Origin: Ruminococcus flavefaciens
GTDB taxonomy: Bacteria > Bacillota > Clostridia > Oscillospirales > Ruminococcaceae
Assembly (NCBI GenBank): GCA_023662725.1
Contig: JAMPIL010000001.1
Span: 108,942 to 172,941 of the forward strand
Direction of reading: 5' to 3'
Length of the DNA stretch: 64,000 nucleotides
Shown: in pieces, positions 27,242 through 37,900 of the stretch
Layout of the letters: every line of letters starts with the position of its first letter
Position numbering within the stretch: the first letter of the stretch is position 1
Notes under the pieces: model-generated
Seen by the model: only the letters and a program-made list of their open reading frames with translations
The model's database searches: none
What the model was told of the DNA's origin: nothing
Position numbers and translations under genes: made by a program

Positions 27242-27409
27242 TTACGCCAGTGTTTCTTTTACGGCTCTTTCAAAAGCGAGCCTGCCGATCACTTCGTCAA
27301 TATTTTTCTCTCCGACGAAGCGGCTGTGAACGATATACTTCTTTCCGTCGATAACATATTCTGAAACTTTCTTAGGGAAATCCTTGTACTTCTCGTTCAG
27401 CTCAAACAT
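27242..27409 (-). CDS. tnpW: TnpW-like transposon-encoded small protein
   Basis: 55 residues, too short for many gene finders. EYVIDGKKYIVHSRFVGEKNIDEVIGRLAFERAV follows the pattern of TnpW proteins that accompany serine recombinases in clostridial transposons (a Gly-x-x-Tyr-x-Val strand, then Phe, then a Lys/Arg-Leu helix). Function unknown. I use the ATG at 27407-27409; an in-frame CTG at 27454 would add 15 polar residues (DNKTTAVEKEKAGK) that look coding, so a start codon mutation is possible. Fifteen bases of promoter region separate its stop from the recombinase promoter. Confidence 0.6.
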   Translation of the reverse strand: MFELNEKYKDFPKKVSEYVIDGKKYIVHSRFVGEKNIDEVIGRLAFERAVKETLA

Positions 27410-27559
27410 CTTTCCTGCCTTCTCTTTCTCTACGGCAGTAGTCTTGTTATCCAGTTAAATTAAGTCCTTTCCGCAGCTCGATCCATTTCAACTTCCTGCT
27501 GCTTATAAATGTTGCTCCCCATGATTATGGGGAAAAGTCCTCACGGATAAATAGTCCGT

Positions 27560-27922
27560 TTAATTCTCGTCATTATCCGAGCTGTCATAAAACGAAATAT
27601 CATCGTCCTCATTTTTGTTGTCGGACGAATGATCACTGTCAGCATTTTTAGCGCCGACCAGTTCAAGCAGCTCGGCATCGGACAGACCGCTTGCTCTCAG
27701 CTTCTGCAAAAGTGAATGCTCCGAGGAAATGATCTCATCAAGTTCTCTCGGCTTGCAGTTGTACTCCTCAGCCATAGCAAGACGAGAAACTTCTTTCAGC
27801 TTGTCCTCCGCTGCTTTCTTCTTTGCCGTATCATCAGCAATACGTTTTTTGTAAAACTCGATCTTCTCAATGAGCTGTTCTTTCTTTTCTCTGTAAATGC
27901 CAATGAGAAAAACCTCCTTCAT
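27560..27922 (-). CDS. Coiled-coil acidic-tailed element protein
   Basis: About 120 residues: a lysine/glutamate-rich coiled coil (YREKKEQLIEKIEFYKKRI), a short globular part ending LRASGLSDAELLELV, and a very acidic Asp/Asn/Ser tail. Such small proteins sit next to mobilisation genes in clostridial elements (DUF4315-like proteins are similar in outline). No function assigned. The ATG at 27920-27922 overlaps the AAGGAGG itself, so translation may begin slightly later, at an ATT eight bases beyond it, or at the ATG from another site. Confidence 0.6.
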   Translation of the reverse strand: MKEVFLIGIYREKKEQLIEKIEFYKKRIADDTAKKKAAEDKLKEVSRLAMAEEYNCKPRELDEIISSEHSLLQKLRASGLSDAELLELVGAKNADSDHSSDNKNEDDDISFYDSSDNDEN

Positions 27923-27954
27923 AAATTTTTGTTCTAAGCAAGTCAGCACACCTG

Positions 27955-28423
27955 ACTAATGCTATGCTACCATTATAGCGCACTCATACCATTAAAAACA
28001 AGCCGCAATACGCACAAACTTTTGTTCATAGTTTGTTAATAAAAAACCGGGGAATTTTTGATTTTCAAAAATCCAAATTACGCTATTTCGCAGAAAATGC
28101 CGTTTCGTCATTTTGACGGAGTGATTTTTGGCGCTTCAAAGAAATTTAGAATTTTCTATTGACGAGAGCAGAATTATCCAGTATAGTGATTATGGGGAAC
28201 TCAGAAATAGAGAAAGTCGCATAGCTCCAATTCTCGTAAAACGAGAAAAATGACCGAGCCTATGGCTCGGAATAGACGAACGCACCGGAGGGGCGTTCTC
28301 TCTCCCAGCAAGCACTGCACGATGTGGGCGCACACAGCGACGTCCACACCGTACATAACTTGTTAGAGGGTTTCACCCCTAAGACCCCGATTTTTTAAAA
28401 AAAGAAAAGGAGATTCAGAGAAA
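27955..28423 (+). other. oriT-like region upstream of mobC
   Basis: No gene in 469 bases. It has a series of short inverted repeats: TTCTCG TAAAA CGAGAA at about 28222-28238, CCGAGCC TAT GGCTCGG at about 28254-28270, and GAACGC ACCGGAGGG GCGTTC at about 28280-28300, and the phrase GATTATGGGGA at about 28188 that also occurs at about 27522. Nicking regions of mobilisable elements usually look like this and lie just before mobC. Nick site not identified. Confidence 0.45.
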
Positions 28424-28768
28424 ATGAAAGATAAAAACAAACGTACTTTGTACCTGAAAGTCAGAGTAAGTCCAGAAGAAATGAACGCTATAAAGAAAAA
28501 GTTTGCAAATAGCGGAAAGGACAGTTTAAGCGGTTTTGTTCGAGCCATGATCTTTGAGGGCTATATCGTCCAAATGGACGGAAACGAACTTCGACAAATT
28601 CATAAGTTGGCAAGTAACATTGCAAATAATATCAATCAGATAGCTGTCCGTATAAACAGCACGGGCAATATCTACACTGATGATATTGCCGATATCAAGG
28701 ACGGAGTGAATAAGCTCTGGCAGCCGCTTCGCTTCTTGCAGACTGAGCTTTTGAAAGTAAAGCATTGA
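28424..28768 (+). CDS. mobC: Mobilisation relaxosome protein MobC
   Basis: 114 residues. N-terminal ribbon-helix-helix (TLYLKVRVSPEEMNAIKKKF) and the MobC signature LASNIANNINQIAVRINSTGNI. MobC binds oriT and helps the relaxase nick it. GGAG lies ten bases before the ATG. A relaxase gene should follow, but the next 200 bases hold none, so the mobilisation module has lost it or relies on another element. Confidence 0.88.
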   Translation: MKDKNKRTLYLKVRVSPEEMNAIKKKFANSGKDSLSGFVRAMIFEGYIVQMDGNELRQIHKLASNIANNINQIAVRINSTGNIYTDDIADIKDGVNKLWQPLRFLQTELLKVKH

Positions 28769-28967
28769 TAAGCAATCGTTCAAATAAAAATGCAGTCAGG
28801 AATAATCCCAACAGCGCTAAAAGCTGATATTATGCGCCTTGAACTGGACAGGCTTTTGAAATTGCTGCGCCCTGCATAAGAATTATTACAATCATTCCAC
28901 ATAGCTGGACTCTGGAAGTTTAAGCTGATATAATAGATTCACTATAATACTTCTGGAGGTAACGGTT

Positions 28968-29174
28968 ATGTTCAAAATTTCTGAATTGGCAATGCCCAAA
29001 AATCAAAAGATCACGACCATCTGCAACGGCAAGCGTGAGGTCTGGACGGATTACGAACAGGCAAAATCATATTTCCTCGAAATGATGATGTCCACCGAGG
29101 GCGAGGAACGTGAACGATATGAATGTATTTACATTCAGTTCATACACGGATTAAGTGAGTGTTCGGACGAATAA
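28968..29174 (+). CDS. Small element-borne protein of unknown function
   Basis: 68 residues. TTICNGKREVWTDYEQAKSYFLEMM reads like the short proteins that accompany antirestriction or plasmid maintenance genes in clostridial conjugative elements. A strong GGAGG precedes the ATG. Its end overlaps the end of the convergent PIN-domain gene by 40 bases. Confidence 0.6.
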   Translation: MFKISELAMPKNQKITTICNGKREVWTDYEQAKSYFLEMMMSTEGEERERYECIYIQFIHGLSECSDE

Positions 29175-30493
29175 AACGCAGAAAAGCGAGTTGCCATATT
29201 ACGGCAGCTCGCTTTTGCTATTCTATAAGTACGGTATATTTTTAGGGAGACTATGAGAACATATTGCACAACAGATTTTTTTTGATTTGAAGTACAATCT
29301 ATACACAGACCATTTTCTCCATCATTTTCAAGTGAAATCACTTTTCCACAATTAGGACATATTCTTCTTTCATAACGATCAATTCTACTGTCTCCACCTA
29401 AATATACATGGAATTTTAACGAAGAAATAGAATTATTCTTTCTGTCTATGATTACACCCAAAGCAAATCTTGCATGGTGTATTTCTATATTAGTGATTAT
29501 ATCAAGAAATAGGTATTCCTTTTCTTCCGAGTCCCATACCGCGTTAGCATAATCTTCGTAACTACATTCTGCTTCAATTTCAACGATACAACTTAAACGA
29601 GCAGTTATGGATTCATCGTCAAAGTGATCAATTGCAAATACTCTTAAATGTTGTATTTCATGTCTAGTGTAATATATTTCATCATAGTCATAACCACTTG
29701 AGATACCATCTTTATCATACTCCATGCCTTCAAGGGAAATTTTTGTTTCATCATATAGAGCATCATCCAATTGTTGTTTTATATTTGGTATTACGGATTC
29801 AATTGTAGAATGAGCACTAGCATATTTTTCTTGATATTCAGTTTTATTTGCAATTATAATTTCATATAGTTCACCAAGCGAAGAAATAATAGTACAATAA
29901 GGAACATCTTTCAATGCACGTTGTAATCCATTATCTCTAGTTACAACATATATAGGCTCATTTTCGTTAAATCTTTGTTTGATCTGTGCAGCAATGACCG
30001 CATCTGGAAATTCGTTCTTTTTCTTTTCTGAATCCTCAAATGGTGGGATTTTATGAAAATAGTTGAAAAAAATATCATCTATATTAACTGATTCTGACTT
30101 TAGCTCGATTATCTTTAATGACTTAATATAATTATCGAGGTAGTCGAGAGATGCTTTTTCTGCATCTGTTTTGTTAGGTACTTGAAGAATATAGAAGTAA
30201 CCAATAGCCTCAATAAAGACATCTGATACTTTGTGATATTCTTTTGTTTTATCACCGCTTAATACCCATTTTTGAATATCATCATGAACACCTCGTATTT
30301 TTGAAGATATTAGTCGAGCGTATTACGTGCAGTGTTGTTTCATTTCTCCTATAACTATGTTGCTTAGAAACACCCTAATATCGCCATGATTTACATATTT
30401 TACTAATTGGGATATTGGAGAATTTTTACTTAAATCGAATTGACTCTCATCAAAGATATTTGTATCAAAAGTCACGTTCAGTGGTTTTTTCAT
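29135..30493 (-). pseudogene. PIN-like (DUF4935-type) ribonuclease gene with an in-frame stop
   Basis: One frame runs from MKKPLNVTFDTNIFDESQF (30493) to 29135 and is broken only by TAA at 30323-30325, right after SNIVIGEMKQHCT. The part before has the PIN opening (FDTNIF with the first Asp, then GEMKQH). The part after continues without shift: RGVHDDIQKWV, KKKNEFPDAVIAA with the late acidic residues, VVTRDNGL, then a C-terminal zinc ribbon CPNCGK...CIDC. PIN enzymes cut RNA with Mg. About 452 residues if repaired. The ATG follows the stop of the small upstream gene by one base, a toxin/antitoxin-like coupling. Confidence 0.7.
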
Positions 30494-30494
30494 G

Positions 30495-30686
30495 TTATAT
30501 CCCTCTTCCATTCATAAGCATACAAAATTTTACAAATCCATCATATCCAAGCAAATCTTTAACTAATTGCTGCTGTTGCTGAGGTGTTAATTTTTGTAAA
30601 GAGTTATATGCCTGTATAAAATCTTTAAGTGCTTTTTGATAACTGTCATTCGGATCTAAGTCAGGCTTTATAGTATATCTGTTCAT
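30495..30686 (-). CDS. Small protein coupled to the PIN gene
   Basis: 63 residues, soluble: SYQKALKDFIQAYNSLQKLTPQQQQQLVKDLLG then GYDGFVKFCMLM. No recognised domain. It ends one base before the PIN start, and AGGAGAGA precedes its own ATG; it may be an antitoxin or a companion, but this is from position alone. Confidence 0.6.
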   Translation of the reverse strand: MNRYTIKPDLDPNDSYQKALKDFIQAYNSLQKLTPQQQQQLVKDLLGYDGFVKFCMLMNGRGI

Positions 30687-30704
30687 TAAAACATCTCTCC
30701 TGTT

Positions 30705-31016
30705 TTACTTTTTCAACAACCTATTGATGTGGTTGAGTATCATAAGCTGATCTCCATCATCAAGCTGTTTCATACCCTCAACGGCTTTCTGTATCAATTC
30801 AGGGTTAGATACACTGTCATCGAAGAACTCCGCAGGAGTGATACCGAAATAGTCGCATATTGCAAACAGCTCAGATAGCGGCGGTAGTGACTTGCCCGAT
30901 GAAATATTGTAGATATATCCTCGACTATGACCGAGATCATAGCTCATCTGATACTCCGATACGCCCTTTTGCAACCGGAGCTGAGTAATTCTGTTCCTTA
31001 CAAAATCGTCTGTCAT
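30705..31016 (-). CDS. XRE-family transcriptional regulator
   Basis: About 103 residues with an N-terminal helix-turn-helix (RITQLRLQKGVSEYQMSYDLGHSRGYIYNISSGKSLPPLSEL) and a short C-terminal helical tail. The start at 31014-31016 has GAGGTGA upstream; longer frames add a Cys-rich stretch that overlaps the promoter region. It precedes the small gene and PIN gene by 19 bases, so it may repress them. Confidence 0.85.
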   Translation of the reverse strand: MTDDFVRNRITQLRLQKGVSEYQMSYDLGHSRGYIYNISSGKSLPPLSELFAICDYFGITPAEFFDDSVSNPELIQKAVEGMKQLDDGDQLMILNHINRLLKK

Positions 31017-31190
31017 TGCTAAATCACCTCTTACTACTATAATACAGCAAAAGAAATCCGCTATACTCAAAGGAAATATGTCGTTTTCTCTTGATTAGTC
31101 TTATAAAGTATGTTATAATCAAGATATATTAGATTATTCTTGTGCAAGTGTCATCAAAAAAGCAAGTAACAACATTTTTAGGTGTTAGCT

Positions 31191-31670
31191 ATGGATATAT
31201 ACACAGTTAGTTTCTTTGGGCATCGTGAGATAGAAAGGGCATCGGAGTTTGAGAGCCAGCTTGATAAGCTCCTGCATGAACTCATCACACAGAAGCAGTA
31301 TGTAGAGTTTCTCATAGGTCGGGACGGAGAGTTTGATCTGTTTGCGGCAGCAGCTATTAGGCGAGCTGTCAAGTATCATGGTTATGGGAACACTTCGTTT
31401 ATTCTCGTTCTGCCGTACATGAAAGCCGAGTATCGGGACAATGAACAGTGCTATCTTAGCTATTATGATGAAGTGGAGGTATGTTCCGAATCTTCAAATG
31501 CGCACTATAAGTCTGCTATTCAAGTGCGAAATAGGTGTATGGTTGACCGTTCTGATCTGGTTGTGTGTTGTATTCAGCATTATAGCGGAGGAGCTTATAA
31601 AACTTTACAATATGCCATAAAGAAGGGAAAACATACAATAAATCTCGCTGAAGAAAAGAGCCGACTTTGA
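31191..31670 (+). CDS. SLOG-type (DUF1273-like) nucleotide-binding protein
   Basis: 159 residues, Rossmann-like. The opening DIYTVSFFGHREIE, the middle EFLIGRDGEFDLFAAAAIRRA and the end MVDRSDLVVCCIQHYSGGAYKTLQYAIKKGK are those of the clostridial branch of this family, related to YpsA and to SLOG proteins that bind nucleotide-type ligands. Role unknown; several SLOG families act as sensors in defence systems. Divergent from the XRE gene and directly before the dpt/dnd operon but separated from it by a strong terminator. Confidence 0.8.
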   Translation: MDIYTVSFFGHREIERASEFESQLDKLLHELITQKQYVEFLIGRDGEFDLFAAAAIRRAVKYHGYGNTSFILVLPYMKAEYRDNEQCYLSYYDEVEVCSESSNAHYKSAIQVRNRCMVDRSDLVVCCIQHYSGGAYKTLQYAIKKGKHTINLAEEKSRL

Positions 31671-31701
31671 TTCCATTGGGATCAAAGTTGGCTCTTTTTT
31701 T
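31657..31701 (+). terminator. Strong intrinsic terminator before the dpt operon
   Basis: 15-bp stem AGAGCCGACTTTGAT (31657-31671) / ATCAAAGTTGGCTCT (31681-31695), one mismatch or wobble, nine-base loop and a run of T. The stop codon of the SLOG gene lies inside the stem. Confidence 0.9.
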
Positions 31702-31717
31702 ATGCTGTGTGTAGAGA

Positions 31718-31746
31718 TTGACTTTTCAATAGAAATGTGATATAAT
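31718..31746 (+). promoter_or_regulatory. Promoter of dptFGH
   Basis: TTGACT (31718-31723), 17-base spacer, TATAAT (31741-31746). A leader of about 105 bases follows, with a GGAAAATATTCC palindrome (about 31810-31821), before AGGGTGAG and the dptF ATG. Confidence 0.75.
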
Positions 31747-31858
31747 AGAATGAAATATATTGTGCATTTGCGACAAAGCATATGGACTATTATGGTACGG
31801 TAAAACGGTAGGAAAATATTCCTGTTTCTATAATTTATTGATAGGGTGAGAGTATCAA

Positions 31859-33586
31859 ATGAACGGATGCAAATTTATCGAAATGTTTAACAAACTTAAA
31901 AAGTCATCAAGTGATTCCATTGACAATATTCTGAGCTTTGATGAGTTTAGAAAATATATGCACGTTATAAGAGCTACAGAAATAGATTTAAAGGTTATTC
32001 TTGCTGCCGTTAATTCATCTGATAAAAAAACACTGGTATTCCTATGCGGTAGTGCAGGTGATGGCAAATCCCACTTGCTGTCATATCTGAAAAATTCTGA
32101 TTCGGATAATTTATTGGATGGCTACAAAGTTTTTAATGATGCGACTGAGAGTAATGCACCTAGCAAAACGGCAGTCGAGACTCTATGCAAACGTCTTGAA
32201 GAATTCAATGACGATAATATTGACAAACCTGGATCAAATGCAATTATTGCAATTAATCTTGGTGTTTTAAGTAATTTTATCGAATCTGAATACGCTTCTG
32301 GATTTGGTTTGCTAAAGGAATATGTAAAGGGTTCCAACATAATGACCTCTGAGGTCACTAAAACAACATATGTCGAGGATAGTCACTTCCAACATATCAG
32401 TTTTTCAGACTATCATATGTTCTCTCTGAACAAGGGCGAAATCACCCCAGAGTACATTGAGGCTTTATTTGAAAAGATTGCATCTGATGATGAGAACAAT
32501 ATTTTTTATGCTACATATGCCTCTGATTGTAGTACCTGTTCTTTATGCTCACAATGTCCAATTCGTACGAATTACGAATTTTTAACCGATTCAAAGGTTC
32601 GTTATTATATAGCTCTTATGCTTGTGAAAGTGATTCTTCAAGACAAAGAAATACTAACTACCCGAGAGCTATTAAATTACATATATGACATAGTTGTTGC
32701 ACCGAGATTTGATTATACGAAGTTCTATAAGTGTTCTACTAATCCTTCTTCATTCCTAAAAGAATATTTGAATTGTATTATGCCTTCATTATTATTTGAT
32801 AACGTTGACATATCTGTAATCATGAATAAGACACGAAAATACGATCCTCTTCTAAACAGAAATGAAAAGGAAGATGATATTGCCATTGAATACTATGTGT
32901 CAGAGGATATTACAAAAATAGTAAAAGCAATTGTTGAAGGATCGCCATACTCTGCTATATTGTGCGATCCGGCTTATATTGACATTCTTAACGAGGACAA
33001 AACTATAAAAAGCAAGTTATTCAATGTACTCATTAGAATAAGAGACTTAATGAATAAGACTGGTTATGAACCGATGTTTTTAAAATATATTTCAGATCTG
33101 TATAACTACAATATTGGAAGAACCCCAAAACTTGCAAATCTATACTCTGATATTAAAGATGCCGTGATCCATTGGTGTGGCAATGAGGACGACGACAATA
33201 TTTGCATTGATGACAGTCATAAAAGCTTTTCGATTTATGAAGACATCAAGTTTGAGCCATTTTTAGGTAATATTCCTTCCACGTCTGAAACTGAAAAAAT
33301 AGAGAAATTTTTGCCTTTTATCGTAGCTGAATTTAAAAATGGAACTGATACACCTATTCATATTGATATTGATTATTCTCTGTATGAGATGATAGAAAAA
33401 ATAAAATCAGGATATGTTCAGACTGCTGAAGATAGGAATAACCACGCTGATTTTATCAGTTTCATTTCAAAAATACTCAAAACCGGTTCTTCAAACGAAT
33501 CAATTACAATCCTGTCGGAAGAAGGACGAAAGGCTATACTTGAAAAGACTATATTTGGAACATATAAATTCAAGGTGGTGAAATAA
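31859..33586 (+). CDS. dptF: Phosphorothioation-dependent restriction protein DptF (DndF)
   Basis: 575 residues, P-loop NTPase of the three-gene restriction module that attacks DNA lacking phosphorothioate marks. Walker A GSAGDGKSH at about residues 64-72. A Cys cluster CSTCSLCSQCP at about 222-232 looks like a zinc or FeS site. The gene starts the dpt operon, 113 bases behind its promoter, and its stop overlaps the dptG start by one base. Identification rests on the P-loop, size and strict context with dptG, dptH and dndBCDE. Confidence 0.88.
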   Translation: MNGCKFIEMFNKLKKSSSDSIDNILSFDEFRKYMHVIRATEIDLKVILAAVNSSDKKTLVFLCGSAGDGKSHLLSYLKNSDSDNLLDGYKVFNDATESNAPSKTAVETLCKRLEEFNDDNIDKPGSNAIIAINLGVLSNFIESEYASGFGLLKEYVKGSNIMTSEVTKTTYVEDSHFQHISFSDYHMFSLNKGEITPEYIEALFEKIASDDENNIFYATYASDCSTCSLCSQCPIRTNYEFLTDSKVRYYIALMLVKVILQDKEILTTRELLNYIYDIVVAPRFDYTKFYKCSTNPSSFLKEYLNCIMPSLLFDNVDISVIMNKTRKYDPLLNRNEKEDDIAIEYYVSEDITKIVKAIVEGSPYSAILCDPAYIDILNEDKTIKSKLFNVLIRIRDLMNKTGYEPMFLKYISDLYNYNIGRTPKLANLYSDIKDAVIHWCGNEDDDNICIDDSHKSFSIYEDIKFEPFLGNIPSTSETEKIEKFLPFIVAEFKNGTDTPIHIDIDYSLYEMIEKIKSGYVQTAEDRNNHADFISFISKILKTGSSNESITILSEEGRKAILEKTIFGTYKFKVVK

Positions 33587-34995
33587 TGACTGATTATTCT
33601 TTCAACGAAGCATTATTTAAGAAAAGCTTTAGTGTAAAAGAAGATAAGACTGAAAACACTTATCGATTAAACCATACTACGGATAAGAGCTTTAAGTTAT
33701 TCCCGTATAAAGCCACACCTAAAACTGCATCACCCATTGTTTATGATTTGGGAGATTGCATAAGTGAATTCTTTAGGAACGCACTTGAAATATCTACCGA
33801 ACCTGTAAATTATGATCAGCTTTGTGATAAGCTCATAGACAATATCGATATAGAAGATGATGATATTGAGTTGTTCAAGGACATCATCAGCTCATTGTTT
33901 TTCAAGAACGGAAATTTCTATGCCTACAATATTGGATTGTATCCATATCAAACAATAGCTGATAATAAAAGTTCGGAAAGAATTGCAGAATTCCTTTATT
34001 GCGTACTTGGCTTAGACAATATTGATAAAGAAAATATAAAAGCTGCCGGAGATAAATACCCTTTCAATGTTTTAGAGAGAATGGTAGTGGATTCTATTGA
34101 AACTCAAAACAATGAGCCTAAGATGAAAAACGAAAAGTATTATCAGATTATTAATAGTATTCAAAAACAATTCAAGGCTGATTTTGCTTTTATGCTTTCT
34201 TCTGGAATGACTTCTGTAGAAGATCTTACGAATGTTTTGTCGTTCTATTATTTTTATTATATTTCACAAACTTGCCTTGCACTTGATCAATTTGGAAACG
34301 GAAATCGTGATCAGATACAACCGCTGTACTTTGCACTTGACTGGGAAAAAGTAAGTAAGAATAGAAGATGCTGTGAAGAAGGCTGGGCTAAGTTACAAAA
34401 TAATATTTCCCAGATGTTCAGTCATGCTATTACATTAGAAATAATCAATCAGAATGAAAGTGCTGAAATGCTTGATTATATAGACTTTAAATCCATTGCC
34501 GATTCAAGTGACGAAGATGACCTTAAAATAGCAGTCGAGATTAAAAAAGCTGAATGTGCTTATGTTTCCTGTATAGGAGATTGCCCTAAAATAAAGGATC
34601 TTCCTTGTGAAGAAGGTGTAAATCGCACAGACGGTGCTATTCGCCACTTGTTTAAATGTATAAACACTCAATTTGCTGAAACTGACAGAAACCGTGCGAG
34701 TCAGTTATATTCGGAGAAATTCTCCGAATTCTGTAAAGCAAGATTTGTTAAGAATAGGAAAAAGTCAGGCTTGACGCTTAACTTAACTGAAAGAGACATT
34801 ATTTTTCTTACCAAACTTGCTATTCAACATGATGAAAAGATACGATTGAATGACTTGTATAAAGAATATGAGAGTAGGGGCATATATTTGGATTCCACAT
34901 CTAAAAGCCTTTTGCAAGAGTTCTTTACGAAGTTGAATCTCATAGACAAGAAAAGCGATAGTGGAGATGCTCAGTATGTTAAACGAATTTTATGA
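33586..34995 (+). CDS. dptG: Phosphorothioation-dependent restriction protein DptG (DndG)
   Basis: 469 residues without a recognisable catalytic motif; mostly helical. It carries a Cys patch CAYVSCIGDCPKIKDLPC at about 325-342, which may bind metal. Position between dptF and dptH, length and translational coupling on both sides (1-base and about 20-base overlaps) fit DptG, whose exact role is not known. AAGGTGGTG precedes the ATG. Confidence 0.85.
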   Translation: MTDYSFNEALFKKSFSVKEDKTENTYRLNHTTDKSFKLFPYKATPKTASPIVYDLGDCISEFFRNALEISTEPVNYDQLCDKLIDNIDIEDDDIELFKDIISSLFFKNGNFYAYNIGLYPYQTIADNKSSERIAEFLYCVLGLDNIDKENIKAAGDKYPFNVLERMVVDSIETQNNEPKMKNEKYYQIINSIQKQFKADFAFMLSSGMTSVEDLTNVLSFYYFYYISQTCLALDQFGNGNRDQIQPLYFALDWEKVSKNRRCCEEGWAKLQNNISQMFSHAITLEIINQNESAEMLDYIDFKSIADSSDEDDLKIAVEIKKAECAYVSCIGDCPKIKDLPCEEGVNRTDGAIRHLFKCINTQFAETDRNRASQLYSEKFSEFCKARFVKNRKKSGLTLNLTERDIIFLTKLAIQHDEKIRLNDLYKEYESRGIYLDSTSKSLLQEFFTKLNLIDKKSDSGDAQYVKRIL

Positions 34996-37900
34996 TTTCA
35001 TAGCTAAAAAGATCGATGCATATTTTCAGACCACCTCTGCCGAGGGAAAATTGCTTACAGGAGAGACATTTTGCTTAAAACTTGATACCGATGAAATGGT
35101 TAGCAAGGTATCTGAGGTTTTACAGGAAATAGCCATGTCTAAAGGTATATGCGGAGAATTTACTCTTTCTTGTGAAAATGGTGAGACTTACCGGACATAT
35201 ACGTTAAAATTAGGTAATGCTGAGATTATCATTGCTCCTCAGATCAATGGTATGACAAGTGATTTTCTATGTGCAACTCTTAGAAACGAAGCCAATAGTG
35301 CTCAGATGCCTATTCTTATGATTTCCGCTAATCCTATCGATAGCGCTATAAGCGGTTCTAAGAATATGGCTTCAAATGGTATGCCTTTTTATGGCGATGA
35401 ATTGATGAAGGAAATTCGTGAGATGGTCAGCGGTAGCACACTGCTAACTACTGTTGAAAAGCGAATTTTAGCATATGAACTGAAAAGAAGAGACACCGAT
35501 GTTTTTAGCGATAAGGCATCATTATACGAATATAGCGATCTTCTTGCAATTATGTCTTCTGGAAGAATACAACGAGAAAGCTTCAATGGCTTCAGACTAT
35601 TCTATGTTGATGGTAAAAAAGAATACATCAATGAAGGAGAATCAGCTGTCGATAAAGAGATCAAGGAAAACAACAAGATATTTGATAAGATTGATGTTTG
35701 TTTCAGATTTGGTAATGTTTCCTCTGAATTATCCAAATACTTCGATGATGCATTTATAACAAGGATGGATTCTGCTCAGAGGAAAGATCCTGAAAACTGG
35801 AGCATAAAATTCTCTTATGCAGAGATAGCCGCACAACTTCAGAAGCATAAGGCTAAAATTGACAATCCTCTTAAAATTGAAACAGAGGATATTACGGTAT
35901 ATGGTCCACTTCCAATTGAATCTCTTGCTTATGGAATCGAGTGGTTAGTACGTAATGAAGGCTCACAGACAGCTAAAAAGAGACAAAAGAATATTGTCAT
36001 TTTTAATAAAAACAAACTCAGTGAACTGCACATAAGATTTAACTGCAATGCTCGTGTTTTGCAGAGCGATGTGCAACATGGTAATCTTTATTATGAGAAA
36101 GAAGGCAAGGATTTCATTTTTACAATCCCAACATCAGGGATCTGTTTTAATAAAATCGAATTGCATGATTCTGCTAATGATATTAAATACATTTTTAAGA
36201 TGTGTATGATTGATCTTGCATCAGATTATATGCTATCTGTAATCAAGCATTGTTACACAGTTGATTACACGAAGAAAAAGGATATCAGAATTCGTTTGTC
36301 GGGTATAGGTAATGATCTAATATTCAACGAAAGCGTGGGTGCAGTTAAGACAGAAAAACTTGACGATGATACTTCATACTATTGTGCATTCAATCAATGT
36401 CTTCATCTTCACGCAACAGATGAGGAATTATCAAATTATTCCTCTGGTCTTCGTATTGATATAGATTTTTCTGGCATAACTGTCCCCTTCCTTATGGTTC
36501 CTGATGAAGTTAAGAGCAAAGAAATCACCGGAAAAGGTATTCTGAGGGAAAAATGTGCTATAAAACAGAGTCTCGAATTTAAAGCAAACAAGATTTATTC
36601 AGATACACAGGAGTATTTTGCCAAAGCTAACTTATTAAGAGAGTTGCGTGCCGAAGAAAAGATAATAAACGATAACATCTTAGTAGGAAAATGCAAAAAA
36701 GATTATCTTACCGATCAGATAGCAATTACTGCGGACGAGTTAAAACAGAATGAGCAATTAAGGCAAGCGTATTTAGAGTTAGTAGGGTTAATGAAATCAT
36801 TAAAAACTCTCCCTACCCTGGCGTACTATAAAGACGCATTGCGTGAAGCTGCTCAAAGGTATGTGGACTCATTCATAGCTCTTTTCTCAGATTTATCTGA
36901 AGGTTCAACCTTAAATGAAGAGCAAGAAAATGCCTTGTCTCTCGGTACGATCACAGTAGGTAATAATGACGAAATTATATTAACTCCTTTTCATCCTATA
37001 AATGTAGCTTATCAACTTGCGTTGTGTTCAGAACAAGGTATCGAAGAAGCGGCTGATGTGATAATTGAGCGTTTAAACTCTTTAAATCTGTTGCCGTATA
37101 TAAAAAGAAAAAAAGCAATATTCAAAGTATCGGATCAGCAAAATTCTCTTGAATGGAAATACTATGCATCCGTAGAAAACAAAAAATATCGTGGCAGTTG
37201 GCGTTTCGTACCCAAACTTATTGAAGAAAAAATAACCGAGTTTATATCCCATTTCAAATACATCTTCAGTGATATCAACAACAAGACGATAAAAATCAAT
37301 CTTATCAATATGGGCGATTGCAGTGAAGTCTTTATTGGTATAGCACAGTATTTTATTCATGCCATTAATCATAATCCAAATGTTGAAGAACTCACCAAGT
37401 TTGAGATGCACATTTATTCAGATAACCGCCTGGATAATGCATTTTCAAACACACGAGAATACAATACCCTTAAGCAGTACCTATCCAATTATAAACTTGA
37501 AATAGCATCCGGAATTTCGATGAATACACTAGAAGGTATTTTCTCAAAAAATGTTGAGTGCTATTTCCATGATGACCGTGGCAAAGCCTACAATTATGCA
37601 CACATTTCGTTCTATGAGATGGAATCTGAAATAACTTCAGAGCAAGCGTTTATGTCTGATATCGAAACAGGAGTTTCACTTAATGGAATATTATCCGGTA
37701 TCCCTTCAAGTAAGTATTCAACTAAATACAGAACAGGATATGGATCAAAATATGCTCCAGATTATGAACTTATCAAACTTTCTAATATGTACAATTCACT
37801 TATTCAAGTAGAAACTACAGGCAATCCATATTACAAGGGGTTGAGTATCTCTACTCAGATCGATGAAAAAGCAGAGAGCAAAATGGACGAAATCTATTCA

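Noticed and set aside
28786-28875. A 29-codon frame after mobC
   Set aside because: Too short, without a good ribosome site; at most a leftover of the lost relaxase gene.
30060-30080. Frameshift in the T-run of the PIN gene
   Set aside because: On recount the run has seven T and the frame continues unbroken; only the TAA at 30323 interrupts it.
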